Shown: positions 1 through 7,394, numbered from the stretch's first letter. The stretch is DNA of 64,000 nucleotides from Rugamonas apoptosis (GCF_014042355.1 NZ_JACEZU010000014.1:140243-204242); one strand, 5' to 3'. The notes: generated by a model from the sequence alone, not told the origin. A program made the numbers and translations.

Positions 1-1
1 T

Positions 2-259
2 GGCTACCCGAAGACGCTGGAGGTGCTGGTGGACGGTGTGCCCGACCTGCGCAATCCCAAGCGCAGCAAGATATTCTTCCTGCGCCGCGTGCCGCGCGAC
101 CCGTTCAATCCCGACACCGCCGGCAGCGAAGCGGCCTCCTGGGGCAAGCGCAGTTACGCCAGCGAGGCCGAGGACCCGAAGGAGGGCGAGGATGTGTATG
201 ACGTCTACAGTACCAGTGAGCGGGTGGGCCTGAACGGCACCCCGTACCGCAAATGGTGA
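2..259 (+). CDS. Type II secretion-like pseudopilin, C-terminal part
   Basis: This is the C-terminal 85 residues of a protein whose start lies before the window. The frame is open from base 2 to a TGA at 257-259. The visible part has the layout of a GspG-like major pseudopilin C-terminal domain: YPKTLEVLVDG, then an LRRVPRDPFNP segment, then a short Ser/Tyr/Val-rich end. That segment in GspG-type proteins follows the long N-terminal helix and precedes the C-terminal loop. The next gene overlaps its stop by 7 bases and is also a pseudopilin, so the three genes form a secretion or pilus-like cluster. The N-terminal methylation motif is not in the window, so the family call rests on the C-terminus and the context. 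Confidence 0.75.
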   Translation, partial: GYPKTLEVLVDGVPDLRNPKRSKIFFLRRVPRDPFNPDTAGSEAASWGKRSYASEAEDPKEGEDVYDVYSTSERVGLNGTPYRKW

Positions 260-645
260 GCCCCGTGAAACGGCCGCGCGGCGCGGGCTTTACCTTGATC
301 GAACTGCTGGTGGTACTGGGCATCGTTGCGTTGATGTTGACGCTGGCCGTGCCGCGCTACTTCCCCAGCATCGACAAGTCCAAGGAGATCGTCCTGGCCG
401 ATAACCTGCGCAACCTGCGCGGCGTGATCGACCAGTATTACTGCGACACGGGCCGCTATCCGGATACGCTGGAACAGCTGGTGGAGAAAAAGTATTTGCG
501 CGAGATGCCCGTGGACCCCATCACCGACAGCAGCAGCACCTGGATCGTGCTGCCGCCGGAAGATGGCAGCAAGGGCGGGGTCTACACCATCAAGAGCGGA
601 GCGCCCGGCAATGACCGCAGCGGCAAGCCATACAGCGACTGGTAG
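253..645 (+). CDS. GspG-like prepilin-type pseudopilin
   Basis: A 130-residue pseudopilin. The class III signal is clear: a short basic leader (residues 1-11, KRPRGAG) followed by GFTLIELLVVLGIVALML. Cleavage by the prepilin peptidase is expected after the Gly, with Phe at +1 and Glu at +5. The C-terminal part contains RYPDTLEQL and LREMPVDPIT, the pattern of the GspG C-terminal domain. It would be an inner-membrane subunit assembled into a type II secretion or related pseudopilus. The ATG at 253 overlaps the upstream stop by 7 bases; a GTG at 256 is an alternative start. The downstream pseudopilin gene overlaps its end. Which secretion system it serves cannot be told from this window. Confidence 0.85.
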   Translation: MVSPVKRPRGAGFTLIELLVVLGIVALMLTLAVPRYFPSIDKSKEIVLADNLRNLRGVIDQYYCDTGRYPDTLEQLVEKKYLREMPVDPITDSSSTWIVLPPEDGSKGGVYTIKSGAPGNDRSGKPYSDW

Positions 646-1372
646 GACGGCGGCCGCCCAGGGCGGCTTCACCTACCTGAGCGTGATCGTGCTGGTGGCC
701 ATCATCGGCCTGGTGACGGCCACCACGCTCAAGGTGGGCAGCGTGCTGCAGCGCAGCCGGGCCGAGCGGGAATTACTCAACGTCGGCGCCACCTTCAGTG
801 ACGCCCTGCAAAGCTATGCCAGCGCCACCCCGAGCGGCCAGCCTACGCAACCGGGCTCGCTCAAGGACTTGCTGAAGGACCCGCGCTTTCCCGGCACCCG
901 CCGGCACCTGCGCAAGATTTTTGTCGATCCCATCACGGGCAAGGCCGAATGGGGCCTGGTGCGGCTGGGTGAAGGGGAGGGCAAGGAGGGCGTTGGCAAA
1001 GGCGATGGCAAGGGCGGCATCGTGGCCGTATACAGCCTGTCGGATGCACCGCCGGTTAAGGTCGGCAACTTTCCCATCCGGTTCCAGGCGTTCGAGGGCC
1101 GGGCGCACATCTCGGACTGGAAATTCACGCTGACGGGCAAGCCCGCCACGGCCGCTCCTGTGGCGCCGATACAACCATCGATTCCACTCAAGCATGACGC
1201 AACGCCGGTTGATGGCCAGCCCACCGCGCCGGCGCCGGCCGCCGAGCCTGCCGCGCAGCCAGCCGCAGTGCCGGCGCCCGTTGCGCACGCGGACAACGAC
1301 GCCATCACCACGCCCGCCGAACCGGCCGCCGCGCCGGTGGGCGCGGCGCCACCAGCGGCTGCGCAGCAATAA
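611..1372 (+). CDS. Prepilin-like protein with Pro/Ala-rich C-terminal tail
   Basis: A pseudopilin-like protein of about 253 residues from the ATG at 611, which overlaps the upstream gene by 35 bases; the open frame extends further upstream but that part reads as out-of-frame coding sequence. Near the N-terminus QGGFTYLSVIVLVAIIGLV resembles a type III signal and hydrophobic helix, but the position corresponding to Glu+5 is Ser, a departure from the major-pilin rule that is also known for GspK-type minor pseudopilins. The middle includes RRHLRKIFVDPITG, as in GspG-like relatives. Residues from about 185 onward are low-complexity Pro/Ala. It probably acts as a minor pseudopilin beside its two neighbours. 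Function within the complex is inferred from position only. Confidence 0.7.
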   Translation: MTAAASHTATGRTAAAQGGFTYLSVIVLVAIIGLVTATTLKVGSVLQRSRAERELLNVGATFSDALQSYASATPSGQPTQPGSLKDLLKDPRFPGTRRHLRKIFVDPITGKAEWGLVRLGEGEGKEGVGKGDGKGGIVAVYSLSDAPPVKVGNFPIRFQAFEGRAHISDWKFTLTGKPATAAPVAPIQPSIPLKHDATPVDGQPTAPAPAAEPAAQPAAVPAPVAHADNDAITTPAEPAAAPVGAAPPAAAQQ

Positions 1373-1591
1373 TATTCACGCGGCGGGCCCGCAAATATCA
1401 CCTATTGTCACGAAAGTAGTGTGCTACAGAAATGCATTTCTCATCATGTAAAAACGTTGATAAAAAACAATTCAAAATGGAATATTTACAATGCGAATTA
1501 ATGCAAATATGCTACTATTGTGACCAGTAGTACTTCATTAACTTATTGGTTGGCGCAAGCGCAACCAAGTTCATTTTTAGGGATTTTCCTC

Positions 1592-2071
1592 ATGAAATTG
1601 AAATATATCGTTGCCGGCCTGCTGGCCGCAGCCTCGTTCTCCGCTTTCGCTGGCGATCAGACGTTGAATATCGTTGCTGACGGCAAAACGCACGTCTTTA
1701 CCGCTGACATTGGCGACGGCATCCTGTCCGGTGGCCACGACCTGATCACCCTGGGCAACCTGGGTGCTGGCACCTACAAGATCGGCTTGACCGTGTCGGG
1801 CCAGAACCTGAGCTTCAACGATGTAACGTCCAACTTGAACGGTCAGCATGGCCATGCCATCGAATTCGATGGTCTGGAGTTCTTCGGTGTGAAATACAAT
1901 GGCGTAGGCCCATTTGTGCTCGACCTGGCTGGTACGGCTTACAGTGGCGCCGGCTACAGCGGCACCTACAACGTGTCGGCCGTACCTGAGCCAGAAACCT
2001 ATGGCATGCTGCTGGGCGGCCTGGCACTGATGGGCGTTGTGGCCCGTCGCAAAGCCAAGAAATCGGCTTAA
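1592..2071 (+). CDS. PEP-CTERM sorting-domain protein
   Basis: A 159-residue secreted protein. The ATG at 1592 gives a typical signal peptide (KLKYIVAGLLAAASFSAFA, cleavage after AFA). The body is a small Gly/Asn-rich, probably beta-sandwich domain without a recognised enzyme motif. The end is a textbook PEP-CTERM signal: VPEPETYGMLLGGLALMGVV followed by the basic cluster ARRKAKK. Such proteins are processed by an exosortase and exported to the surface or matrix; no exosortase gene is in this window. It sits alone between the pseudopilin cluster and murJ, with its own AT-rich upstream region (1373-1591) and terminator. The longer open frame starting at 1520 adds non-signal sequence and is unlikely to be used. 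Confidence 0.88.
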   Translation: MKLKYIVAGLLAAASFSAFAGDQTLNIVADGKTHVFTADIGDGILSGGHDLITLGNLGAGTYKIGLTVSGQNLSFNDVTSNLNGQHGHAIEFDGLEFFGVKYNGVGPFVLDLAGTAYSGAGYSGTYNVSAVPEPETYGMLLGGLALMGVVARRKAKKSA

Positions 2072-2087
2072 TTCGCTGCCAGCGAAA

Positions 2088-2116
2088 TAAAAAAACCCGC
2101 TGCGGCGGGTTTTTTT
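2088..2116. terminator. Bidirectional intrinsic terminator (PEP-CTERM gene / murJ)
   Basis: A-run, CCCGC stem, TGCG loop, GCGGG stem, then seven T. The A and T tracts on both sides let it serve the plus-strand PEP-CTERM gene and the convergent minus-strand murJ gene. Confidence 0.9.
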
Positions 2117-2138
2117 ACCTCTGGACTCCGGCGTTGCC

Positions 2139-3689
2139 TCAGCGGGCCATGCGCTTGAAGTCGCGCAGCCGGAAGCCCATGGCCAGCAGGGCGCCGAAAT
2201 AGACGGCGCCGCTGACGGCGATGACGAGCAACAAGGCGCCGGCGCGCAGCAGCGCGTGCTGCTGCATGCCCAGCCAGTCCACCAGGCTGGCGCTGTACCA
2301 GGCGGCCGCGCCCATGGCGGCGCAGGCCAGCACCACCCGCACGAAGAACCAGCCCCAGCCCGGCAGCGGATGGTAGATGCCGCGCTTGCGCAAGCCCGTG
2401 TACAGGAAAGCGGCGTTGACGCAGGCGCCCAGGCCGATCGACAGGGCCAGGCCGGCCACGGCGATGTAGGGTACGAACAGCATATTCATCAACTGGGTCG
2501 CCACCAGCACCCCTACCGCGATCTTGACGGGGGTGCGGATGTCCTGGCGCGCATAAAACGCGGGCGCCAGCGTCTTGACCAGGATGATGCCCAGCAGGCC
2601 GACGCTGTAGGCGATCAGGGGCCGGGCCGACATGGCGGCCGCGTGGTCGGAGAACTTACCGTAGTGGAACAGCGTCGTGATCAGCGGCTCGGCCAGCGTG
2701 GCCATGCCCACGGCCGACGGCAGGGCCAGCAGGAAGGTCAGGCGCAAGCCCCAGTCCAGCAGGTTGGAGTATTCCTCGGTGTCGCCATCGGCGTTGGCTT
2801 TGGACAGGCTGGGCAGCAGGATGGTGCCCAGCGCCACGCCCAGCATGGCGGTGGGGAATTCCATCAGCCGGTCCGCGTACGATAGCCAGGAAATACTGCC
2901 CTCGGCCAGTCGCGAGGCGATGCTGGTGTTGATCATCAGGCTGATCTGGGCGGCCGAGACGGCGAACACGGCCGGTCCCATCTTTTTCAGCACGCGGCGC
3001 ACGCCGGGGTCGCTCAGACCGGCCGCCGGGTTCAGCGACAAGCGCGGTAGCATGCCGATGCGCATCAGGGCCGGAACCTGCATGCCCACCTGCAGCACGC
3101 CGCCCACGAACACGGCGATGGCCATGGCGTAGATGGGCTGGGCCAGGTGCGATTGCAGGAACAGCGAGGCGGCGATGAACGACAGGTTCAGCAGCACCGG
3201 CGTGAAGGCCGGGATCTTGAATTCGCGCCAGGTGTTGAGGATGCCCCCGGCCAGCGCCACGAACGACATGAAGCTAATATAAGGGAACATCAAGCGCGTC
3301 ATCCACACGGCCGCGTCGAACGCGTCCGGGTCGGCGTGCAGGCCGGTGGCGATCAGGTACACGAACACGGGCGCGCCGACGATGCCGGCCACGCTCACCA
3401 GCAGGGTGGCCCACACCAGCGTGTTGGCTACATGGTCGGCCAGCGTCTTGCTCGCCTCCTGGCCGTGCTGGCTCTTGTATTCCGACAGGATGGGGACGAA
3501 CGCTTGCGAGAACGCGCCTTCGGCGAACAGGCGCCGCAGCAGGTTGGGTATGCGGAACGCGACGATGAAGGCGTCGGTGTAGGCGCCGGCGCCAAAGGCG
3601 CGCGCGAACAGGGTTTCGCGCAACAGGCCCGTCACGCGGGAAAGCAGGGTCATGCTGGAGATGCCAGCGAGGGTTTTGAGCAAGTTCAT
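2139..3689 (-). CDS. murJ: Lipid II flippase MurJ (MviN)
   Basis: A 516-residue polytopic inner-membrane protein of the MOP superfamily that moves lipid II to the periplasmic face for peptidoglycan synthesis. The N-terminus carries the family signature, including SRVTGLLRE, GAYTDAF and FRIPNLLRR; Arg18, Arg24, Asp39 and Arg52 line up with residues known to be essential in E. coli MurJ. The length and about 14 hydrophobic segments fit the family. It is transcribed away from rpsT, in the same divergent arrangement found in many proteobacteria, with 288 bases between the two starts. The ATG at 3687-3689 begins exactly at the conserved MNLLKTLAGIS sequence. Confidence 0.97.
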   Translation of the reverse strand: MNLLKTLAGISSMTLLSRVTGLLRETLFARAFGAGAYTDAFIVAFRIPNLLRRLFAEGAFSQAFVPILSEYKSQHGQEASKTLADHVANTLVWATLLVSVAGIVGAPVFVYLIATGLHADPDAFDAAVWMTRLMFPYISFMSFVALAGGILNTWREFKIPAFTPVLLNLSFIAASLFLQSHLAQPIYAMAIAVFVGGVLQVGMQVPALMRIGMLPRLSLNPAAGLSDPGVRRVLKKMGPAVFAVSAAQISLMINTSIASRLAEGSISWLSYADRLMEFPTAMLGVALGTILLPSLSKANADGDTEEYSNLLDWGLRLTFLLALPSAVGMATLAEPLITTLFHYGKFSDHAAAMSARPLIAYSVGLLGIILVKTLAPAFYARQDIRTPVKIAVGVLVATQLMNMLFVPYIAVAGLALSIGLGACVNAAFLYTGLRKRGIYHPLPGWGWFFVRVVLACAAMGAAAWYSASLVDWLGMQQHALLRAGALLLVIAVSGAVYFGALLAMGFRLRDFKRMAR

Positions 3690-3801
3690 GGGGCGAGATT
3701 ATAACGGTTGCAATAGTGCTCACGCGCACGTGGCGCTGGAATAGTTGGCCCCGCCGCCCCTGGCTGGCTCAAGAGGCCTTGCAATAATCTGAATTTTTGA
3801 A

Positions 3802-3830
3802 TTGCTCCGGTTGAAAAACATCGCTATAAT
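3802..3830 (+). promoter_or_regulatory. Sigma-70 promoter of rpsT
   Basis: TTGCTC, 17-base spacer, then a perfect TATAAT at 3825-3830. It predicts a transcript start near 3837 and an unusually long leader of about 140 bases before rpsT. Confidence 0.65.
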
Positions 3831-3866
3831 CGAAGGCTGTACAGAATTCTGTTACGCAGACACTAA

Positions 3867-3949
3867 TGTTTGGCAGGCAGTAGTTTGACTCACATGGTTC
3901 GGCAGCTGCACTGAACGCACCTGTTTGGCAAACAATAATGTTTGCAAAC
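3867..3949 (+). promoter_or_regulatory. Repeated palindromes in the rpsT leader
   Basis: Three related elements lie in the predicted untranslated leader: TGTTTGGCA at 3867-3875, the near-perfect palindrome TGTTTGGCAAACA at 3922-3934 and the perfect palindrome GTTTGCAAAC at 3940-3949. They could be protein-binding DNA sites or RNA elements in S20 autoregulation. Their role is unknown. Confidence 0.4.
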
Positions 3950-3977
3950 GCACTTTGACCCTGATTTAGGAAATTCC

Positions 3978-4244
3978 ATGGCAAATACCGCACAAGCGCG
4001 CAAACGCGCTCGTCAAGCAGTTAAGCAAAACGCACACAACTCGTCCCAGCGTTCGACCCTGCGCACCGCGATCAAAGCGGTACGTAAAGCGATCCAGGGT
4101 GGCGACAAAGCGGCCGCGGCCGCTATCTTCCAGGCATCCGTGTCGACCATCGACAGCATCGCCGACAAGAAGATCATCCACAAAAACAAGGCCGCTCGCC
4201 ACAAGAGCCGTCTGGCAGCTGCCCTGAAGGCACTGTCCGCTTAA
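3978..4244 (+). CDS. rpsT: 30S ribosomal protein S20
   Basis: An 88-residue, Ala/Lys/Arg-rich all-helical protein that binds the 16S rRNA 5' domain. The sequence starts MANTAQARKRARQAVKQN and contains SQRSTLRTAIKAVRKAI and IHKNKAARHKSRLA, the characteristic S20 pattern, at the usual family length. The start is the ATG at 3978, preceded by an AGGAAA ribosome-binding site; an upstream in-frame ATG adds 12 unconserved residues. It is monocistronic, divergent from murJ, with its own promoter and terminator. S20 represses its own translation in E. coli; whether the palindromes in this leader do so here is not known. Confidence 0.98.
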   Translation: MANTAQARKRARQAVKQNAHNSSQRSTLRTAIKAVRKAIQGGDKAAAAAIFQASVSTIDSIADKKIIHKNKAARHKSRLAAALKALSA

Positions 4245-4290
4245 TTTCCTGCTGATCGCGGCCACGGCTGCGACAGGGAGTACAGCAAGA

Positions 4291-4324
4291 GCCCGCCTGA
4301 CCTCTGGTCAGCGCGGGTTTTGTC
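4291..4324 (+). terminator. Intrinsic terminator of rpsT
   Basis: Stem CCCGC/GCGGG with an inner CTGACC/GGTCAG stem, one bulged base and a TCT loop, followed by GGGTTTTG. It lies 47 bases after the rpsT stop. Confidence 0.75.
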
Positions 4325-4403
4325 GTTTGCGCTTCCCGGTTTCCGCTTCCGTGCCGCGCGCCGCAGTGCGCCATCTTGTTCCGCGCGCCGGCGACGGACG
4401 TAA

Positions 4404-4430
4404 AAAAAGGCAGGACGCGCCTGCCTTTTT
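4404..4430. terminator. Intrinsic terminator of the Ala/Ser-rich small protein gene
   Basis: A perfect 11-bp stem (AAAAAGGCAGG / CCTGCCTTTTT) with an ACGCG loop. It lies just downstream of the minus-strand gene ending at 4447, with A and T runs usable in both directions. Confidence 0.85.
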
Positions 4431-4446
4431 GATGGAGCCGGAAAGA

Positions 4447-4677
4447 TTACTTGGCGGCTGGTGCCGAAGCTTCAGCGGAAGCGGAGGCCGAAGCAGCTTT
4501 CTTGGCTTTATGGGCTTTCTTGGCTTTCTTCGCAGGAGCAGCGGCTTCGGCCGAAGCGGAAGCGGAAGCAGCGGAAGCCATAGGAGCGGAAGCCGATGCG
4601 GATGCCGACGCTGGAGCAGCGGCGAAAGCGGAAGCGGCGAACAGGGATGCAACCAGAGCAGCGATGATTTTAGACAT
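4447..4677 (-). CDS. Small secreted Ala/Ser/Lys low-complexity protein
   Basis: A 76-residue protein starting MSKIIAALVASLFAASAFA, a clear Sec signal peptide with cleavage after AFA. The mature part is almost only Ala, Ser, Pro, Glu and Lys: repeated ASASAS and ASAEA runs around a lysine-rich centre (KKAKKAHKAKK). No fold or enzyme motif is visible, so it is probably disordered, periplasmic or released. The ATG at 4675-4677 is preceded by AAAGGAAC; the longer frame reaching 4863 has no such site and adds non-signal sequence. It has its own terminator. The mixture of acidic/Ser-rich and basic blocks could suit binding to nucleic acid or envelope polymers, which is a guess. Confidence 0.75.
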   Translation of the reverse strand: MSKIIAALVASLFAASAFAAAPASASASASAPMASAASASASAEAAAPAKKAKKAHKAKKAASASASAEASAPAAK

Positions 4678-4826
4678 GTCAGTTCCTTTGGCGGTTGAAG
4701 AAATCAAGGATTCAAGTGAATCTGCTCTCCTTAACGTGGGCGGGAAATTGTCCGTTGACATGATTTCTCGAAAAAATCCCCATTTTCTGAAAATATTTTT
4801 GCTGCGCCGCAACATGGTGCCACTGC

Positions 4827-5387
4827 TTATTTTCCCAGTTCGGCCGGCGTCACGGCCCGCCATTCACCGGGCATGAGCGGATGGCTGGCCAGCGAAATGG
4901 CGCCGATGGCGCTGCGCACCAGCCGCAGCGTGGGCAGGCCGACGGCCGCCGTCATGCGCCGCACCTGGCGATTCTTTCCTTCCTGCAGCGTGATGGCCAG
5001 CCAGCTGGTGGGCTGGTCGGCCCGCTGGCGGATCGGCGGGTTGCGCGGCCACAGCCATTCCGGCTCGGCGATGCGCACCGCCTTGCACGGTTGGGTGGTG
5101 AAGTCACCCAGGTCGATCGGCGCCTGCAGCCGGGCCAGGCTGTCGGCGTCGGGCACGCCATCCACCTGCACCAGGTAAGTCTTCGGTTGCTTATGGGCGG
5201 GGTGGGCGATGTCGTGCTGCAGCTTGCCGTCGTCGGTCAGCAGCAGCAAGCCCTCGCTGTCGGCGTCAAGCCGGCCGGCCGGGTAGATGTTGGGGATCTG
5301 CAGGTAGTCAGCCAGGGTGGGGCGGCCTTCCTGCGGCGAGAACTGGCACAGCACCTGGAACGGCTTGTTGAATAGTATTAAAGACAT
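4827..5387 (-). CDS. rluE: RluE-type 23S rRNA pseudouridine synthase
   Basis: A 186-residue member of the RsuA/RluB/RluE branch of pseudouridine synthases, acting on large ribosomal RNA. The catalytic signature is AGRLDADSEGLLLLTDDG (residues about 37-54), where the Asp of GRLD attacks the uridine. KTYLVQV, GKNRQVRRM and HPLMPGEWR are further family motifs. There is no N-terminal S4 domain, and the short length matches RluE rather than RluB or RsuA. The start ATG at 5385-5387 leads directly into LILFNKP, the conserved first strand. It is divergent from icd. The exact target uridine (2457 in E. coli for RluE) is inferred by family. Confidence 0.9.
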   Translation of the reverse strand: MSLILFNKPFQVLCQFSPQEGRPTLADYLQIPNIYPAGRLDADSEGLLLLTDDGKLQHDIAHPAHKQPKTYLVQVDGVPDADSLARLQAPIDLGDFTTQPCKAVRIAEPEWLWPRNPPIRQRADQPTSWLAITLQEGKNRQVRRMTAAVGLPTLRLVRSAIGAISLASHPLMPGEWRAVTPAELGK

Positions 5388-5482
5388 AGTTATATGGAGA
5401 TCGATTGTGGTGTAGGCTTAAACGCCGGTGACGAAAAAGCCATAGCGCCTGGCAAAATACTGGTGCATAATGTGAAACGCGT

Positions 5483-5515
5483 GTCTTATGTCTTATAGAA
5501 GACTTGAGTTAAGAC
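5483..5515. promoter_or_regulatory. GTCTTA/TAAGAC repeats upstream of icd
   Basis: GTCTTA occurs at 5483-5488 and again at 5490-5495. The second copy forms the inverted repeat GTCTT-ATAG-AAGAC (5490-5503), and TAAGAC follows at 5510-5515. This cluster of direct and inverted half-sites between rluE and icd looks like an operator for a dimeric regulator of a TCA-cycle gene. The regulator is not identifiable here. Confidence 0.5.
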
Positions 5516-5617
5516 TCAGCCTAAACGTGGTAAATAGGTAACAAATTCAGATTGCAGATCATGCCCTGGAAGCGCAACGACGTTGCCGCTTGCCGAGCGT
5601 CCACTTCGGAGAACACG

Positions 5618-6871
5618 ATGTATCAACATATCAAAGTCCCAGCCGACGGCAAGAAAATCACCGTCAACGCCGATTTTTCCCTGAATGTACCAGATAACCC
5701 TATCCTTCCCTACATCGAAGGCGATGGCACCGGCGTCGATATCAGCCCGGTGATGATCAAAGTGATCGACGCGGCCGTGGCCAAGGCTTACGGCGGCAAG
5801 CGCAAGATCAGCTGGATGGAGATCTATGCCGGCGAGAAGTCGACCACCGTGTACGGCCCCGACGTGTGGCTGCCGGAAGAGACGCTGCAAGTACTGAAGG
5901 ATTACGTGGTCTCCATCAAGGGCCCGCTGACCACCCCGGTCGGTGGCGGCATCCGCTCGCTCAACGTGGCCCTGCGCCAGCAGCTGGACCTGTATGTCTG
6001 CCTGCGCCCGGTGCGCTACTTCACGGGCGTGCCATCGCCGGTGAAAGAGCCGGAGAAGACCGACATGGTGATCTTCCGCGAGAACTCGGAAGACATCTAC
6101 GCCGGTATCGAATGGGCCGAAGGTTCGGACAACGCCAAGAAACTGATCGACTTCCTGGTCAAGGAAATGGGCGTGACCAAGATCCGCTTCCCGGAAACCT
6201 CGGGCATCGGCATCAAGCCCGTGTCGCGCCAGGGTACCCAGCGCTTGGTGCGCAAGGCGATCCAGTACGCGATCGACAATGACAAGCCATCCGTGACCAT
6301 CGTTCACAAAGGCAACATCATGAAATACACGGAAGGCGGCTTCCGTGACTGGGCCTACGAACTGGCCCAGAAGGAATTCGGCGCCGAGCTGATCGATGGC
6401 GGCCCATGGTGCAAGTTCAAGAATCCGAAGACCGGTCGCGAGATCACGGTCAAGGATTCGATCGCTGATGCATTCCTGCAACAGATCCTGCTGCGTCCCG
6501 CTGAATACAGTGTGATCGCCACCCTGAACCTGAACGGCGACTACATCTCGGACGCGCTGGCGGCCCAGGTGGGCGGCATCGGCATCGCGCCGGGCGCCAA
6601 CCTGTCGGACTCCGTGGCCATGTTCGAAGCCACCCACGGCACCGCGCCGAAATACGCTGGCAAGGATTACGTGAACCCCGGTTCGCTGATCCTGTCGGCC
6701 GAAATGATGCTGCGCCACATGGGCTGGACCGAGGCGGCCGACCTGGTGATCGACTCGATGCAGAAATCGATCGCCTCCAAGCGCGTTACCTACGACTTCG
6801 CACGCCTGATGGAAGGTGCGACCCAGGTGTCGTGCTCGGGCTTCGGCGACGTGATGATCGCCAATATGTAA
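5618..6871 (+). CDS. icd: NADP-dependent isocitrate dehydrogenase
   Basis: A 417-residue enzyme of the TCA cycle that oxidises isocitrate to 2-oxoglutarate and CO2 with NADP+. It has the IEGDGTG motif near residue 35, GGGIRSLNVALRQ with Ser114 in the place of E. coli Ser113 (the AceK phosphorylation site), the substrate lid/binding sequence FRENSEDIYAGIEW, the IVHKGNIMK loop, and the C-terminal ATHGTAPKYAGKD nucleotide-binding segment. Length and sequence match the E. coli type homodimer. The ATG at 5618 begins MYQHIKVPADGKKI, the normal N-terminus; the frame is open 66 bases further upstream but that part is not conserved-looking. It is monocistronic with its own terminator. Confidence 0.97.
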   Translation: MYQHIKVPADGKKITVNADFSLNVPDNPILPYIEGDGTGVDISPVMIKVIDAAVAKAYGGKRKISWMEIYAGEKSTTVYGPDVWLPEETLQVLKDYVVSIKGPLTTPVGGGIRSLNVALRQQLDLYVCLRPVRYFTGVPSPVKEPEKTDMVIFRENSEDIYAGIEWAEGSDNAKKLIDFLVKEMGVTKIRFPETSGIGIKPVSRQGTQRLVRKAIQYAIDNDKPSVTIVHKGNIMKYTEGGFRDWAYELAQKEFGAELIDGGPWCKFKNPKTGREITVKDSIADAFLQQILLRPAEYSVIATLNLNGDYISDALAAQVGGIGIAPGANLSDSVAMFEATHGTAPKYAGKDYVNPGSLILSAEMMLRHMGWTEAADLVIDSMQKSIASKRVTYDFARLMEGATQVSCSGFGDVMIANM

Positions 6872-6900
6872 GCGGCGGCGCGGCCTGTGCCGTGCTACTA

Positions 6901-6935
6901 AAAAGCCCCGTTCTCGCGAGAGGGCGGGGCTTTTT
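6901..6935 (+). terminator. Intrinsic terminator of icd
   Basis: A perfect 10-bp stem (AAAAGCCCCG / CGGGGCTTTT) with a TCTCGCGAGA palindrome in the loop and a T tail, 29 bases after the icd stop. Confidence 0.9.
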
Positions 6936-6997
6936 GCCGGGTGCTCAACGCATGATGGCGTGACGCCGGCGCAACAGCCGGGCCCGCCTTCGGGACG

Positions 6998-7024
6998 AAA
7001 AAAAACCCCGCAGGGCGGGGTTTT
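6998..7024 (-). terminator. Intrinsic terminator of the cold-shock gene
   Basis: A perfect 10-bp stem AAAACCCCGC / GCGGGGTTTT with a 3-base loop. Read on the minus strand it ends in eight T, directly after the cold-shock gene. Confidence 0.9.
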
Positions 7025-7043
7025 CGACTTCCGTAGTGGGCGC

Positions 7044-7247
7044 TTACGCCGACTGGATGTTGGAAGCTTGCTTGCCTTTAGGGCCTTGCGTGACTTCGAA
7101 CTGAACTTTTTGACCTTCTTTGAGGGTCTTGAAACCGTTCATGTTGATCGCGGAGAAGTGAGCGAACAAATCCTCACCGCCGTCATCTGGAGTGATGAAG
7201 CCAAAACCTTTGGAATCATTGAACCACTTAACAGTACCTGTTGCCAT
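7044..7247 (-). CDS. CspA-family cold-shock protein
   Basis: A 67-residue single cold-shock domain, an OB-fold RNA chaperone. Both RNA-binding motifs are present: GTVKWFNDSKGFGFI (RNP1, KGFGFI) and DLFAHFSAI (RNP2 type, usually VFVHFSAI). KTLKEGQKVQFEV and GPKGKQASNI complete the domain. The ATG at 7245-7247 gives MATGTVKWF; an upstream in-frame ATG would add 13 unusual residues. A minus-strand promoter about 120-147 bases upstream implies a leader of roughly 110 bases, as is common for cspA-type genes that are controlled at the mRNA level. Which paralogue it is cannot be said. Confidence 0.95.
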   Translation of the reverse strand: MATGTVKWFNDSKGFGFITPDDGGEDLFAHFSAINMNGFKTLKEGQKVQFEVTQGPKGKQASNIQSA

Positions 7248-7366
7248 AAAAAGAACTTTCAAATAAAAACTGATCACACGAGCCATAAAGGCAAGAAGCT
7301 TCTTGCCCCCTCCTCACGCCTCACTTCTTATCAACATGTACATTTCTGCACACAGTCGATAACGCA

Positions 7367-7394
7367 TTGTTAGCGCGTGGATTTTTAAAGTCAA
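7367..7394 (-). promoter_or_regulatory. Probable sigma-70 promoter of the cold-shock gene
   Basis: On the minus strand TTGACT, a 16-base spacer, then TAACAA(T). It predicts a start near 7360 and a leader of about 110 bases. The rest of the 7248-7570 gap between the cold-shock gene and clpS shows no gene. Confidence 0.5.

Noticed and set aside
4447..4677. Tandem DNA repeat (AGCGGAAGC-like units) as a CRISPR-like array
   Set aside because: The repetition follows from Ala/Ser codon use in a small secreted protein. There are no spacers of even length.
5516..6718. A 400-codon minus-strand frame opposite icd
   Set aside because: The plus strand encodes complete isocitrate dehydrogenase. The antisense protein has no known motif.
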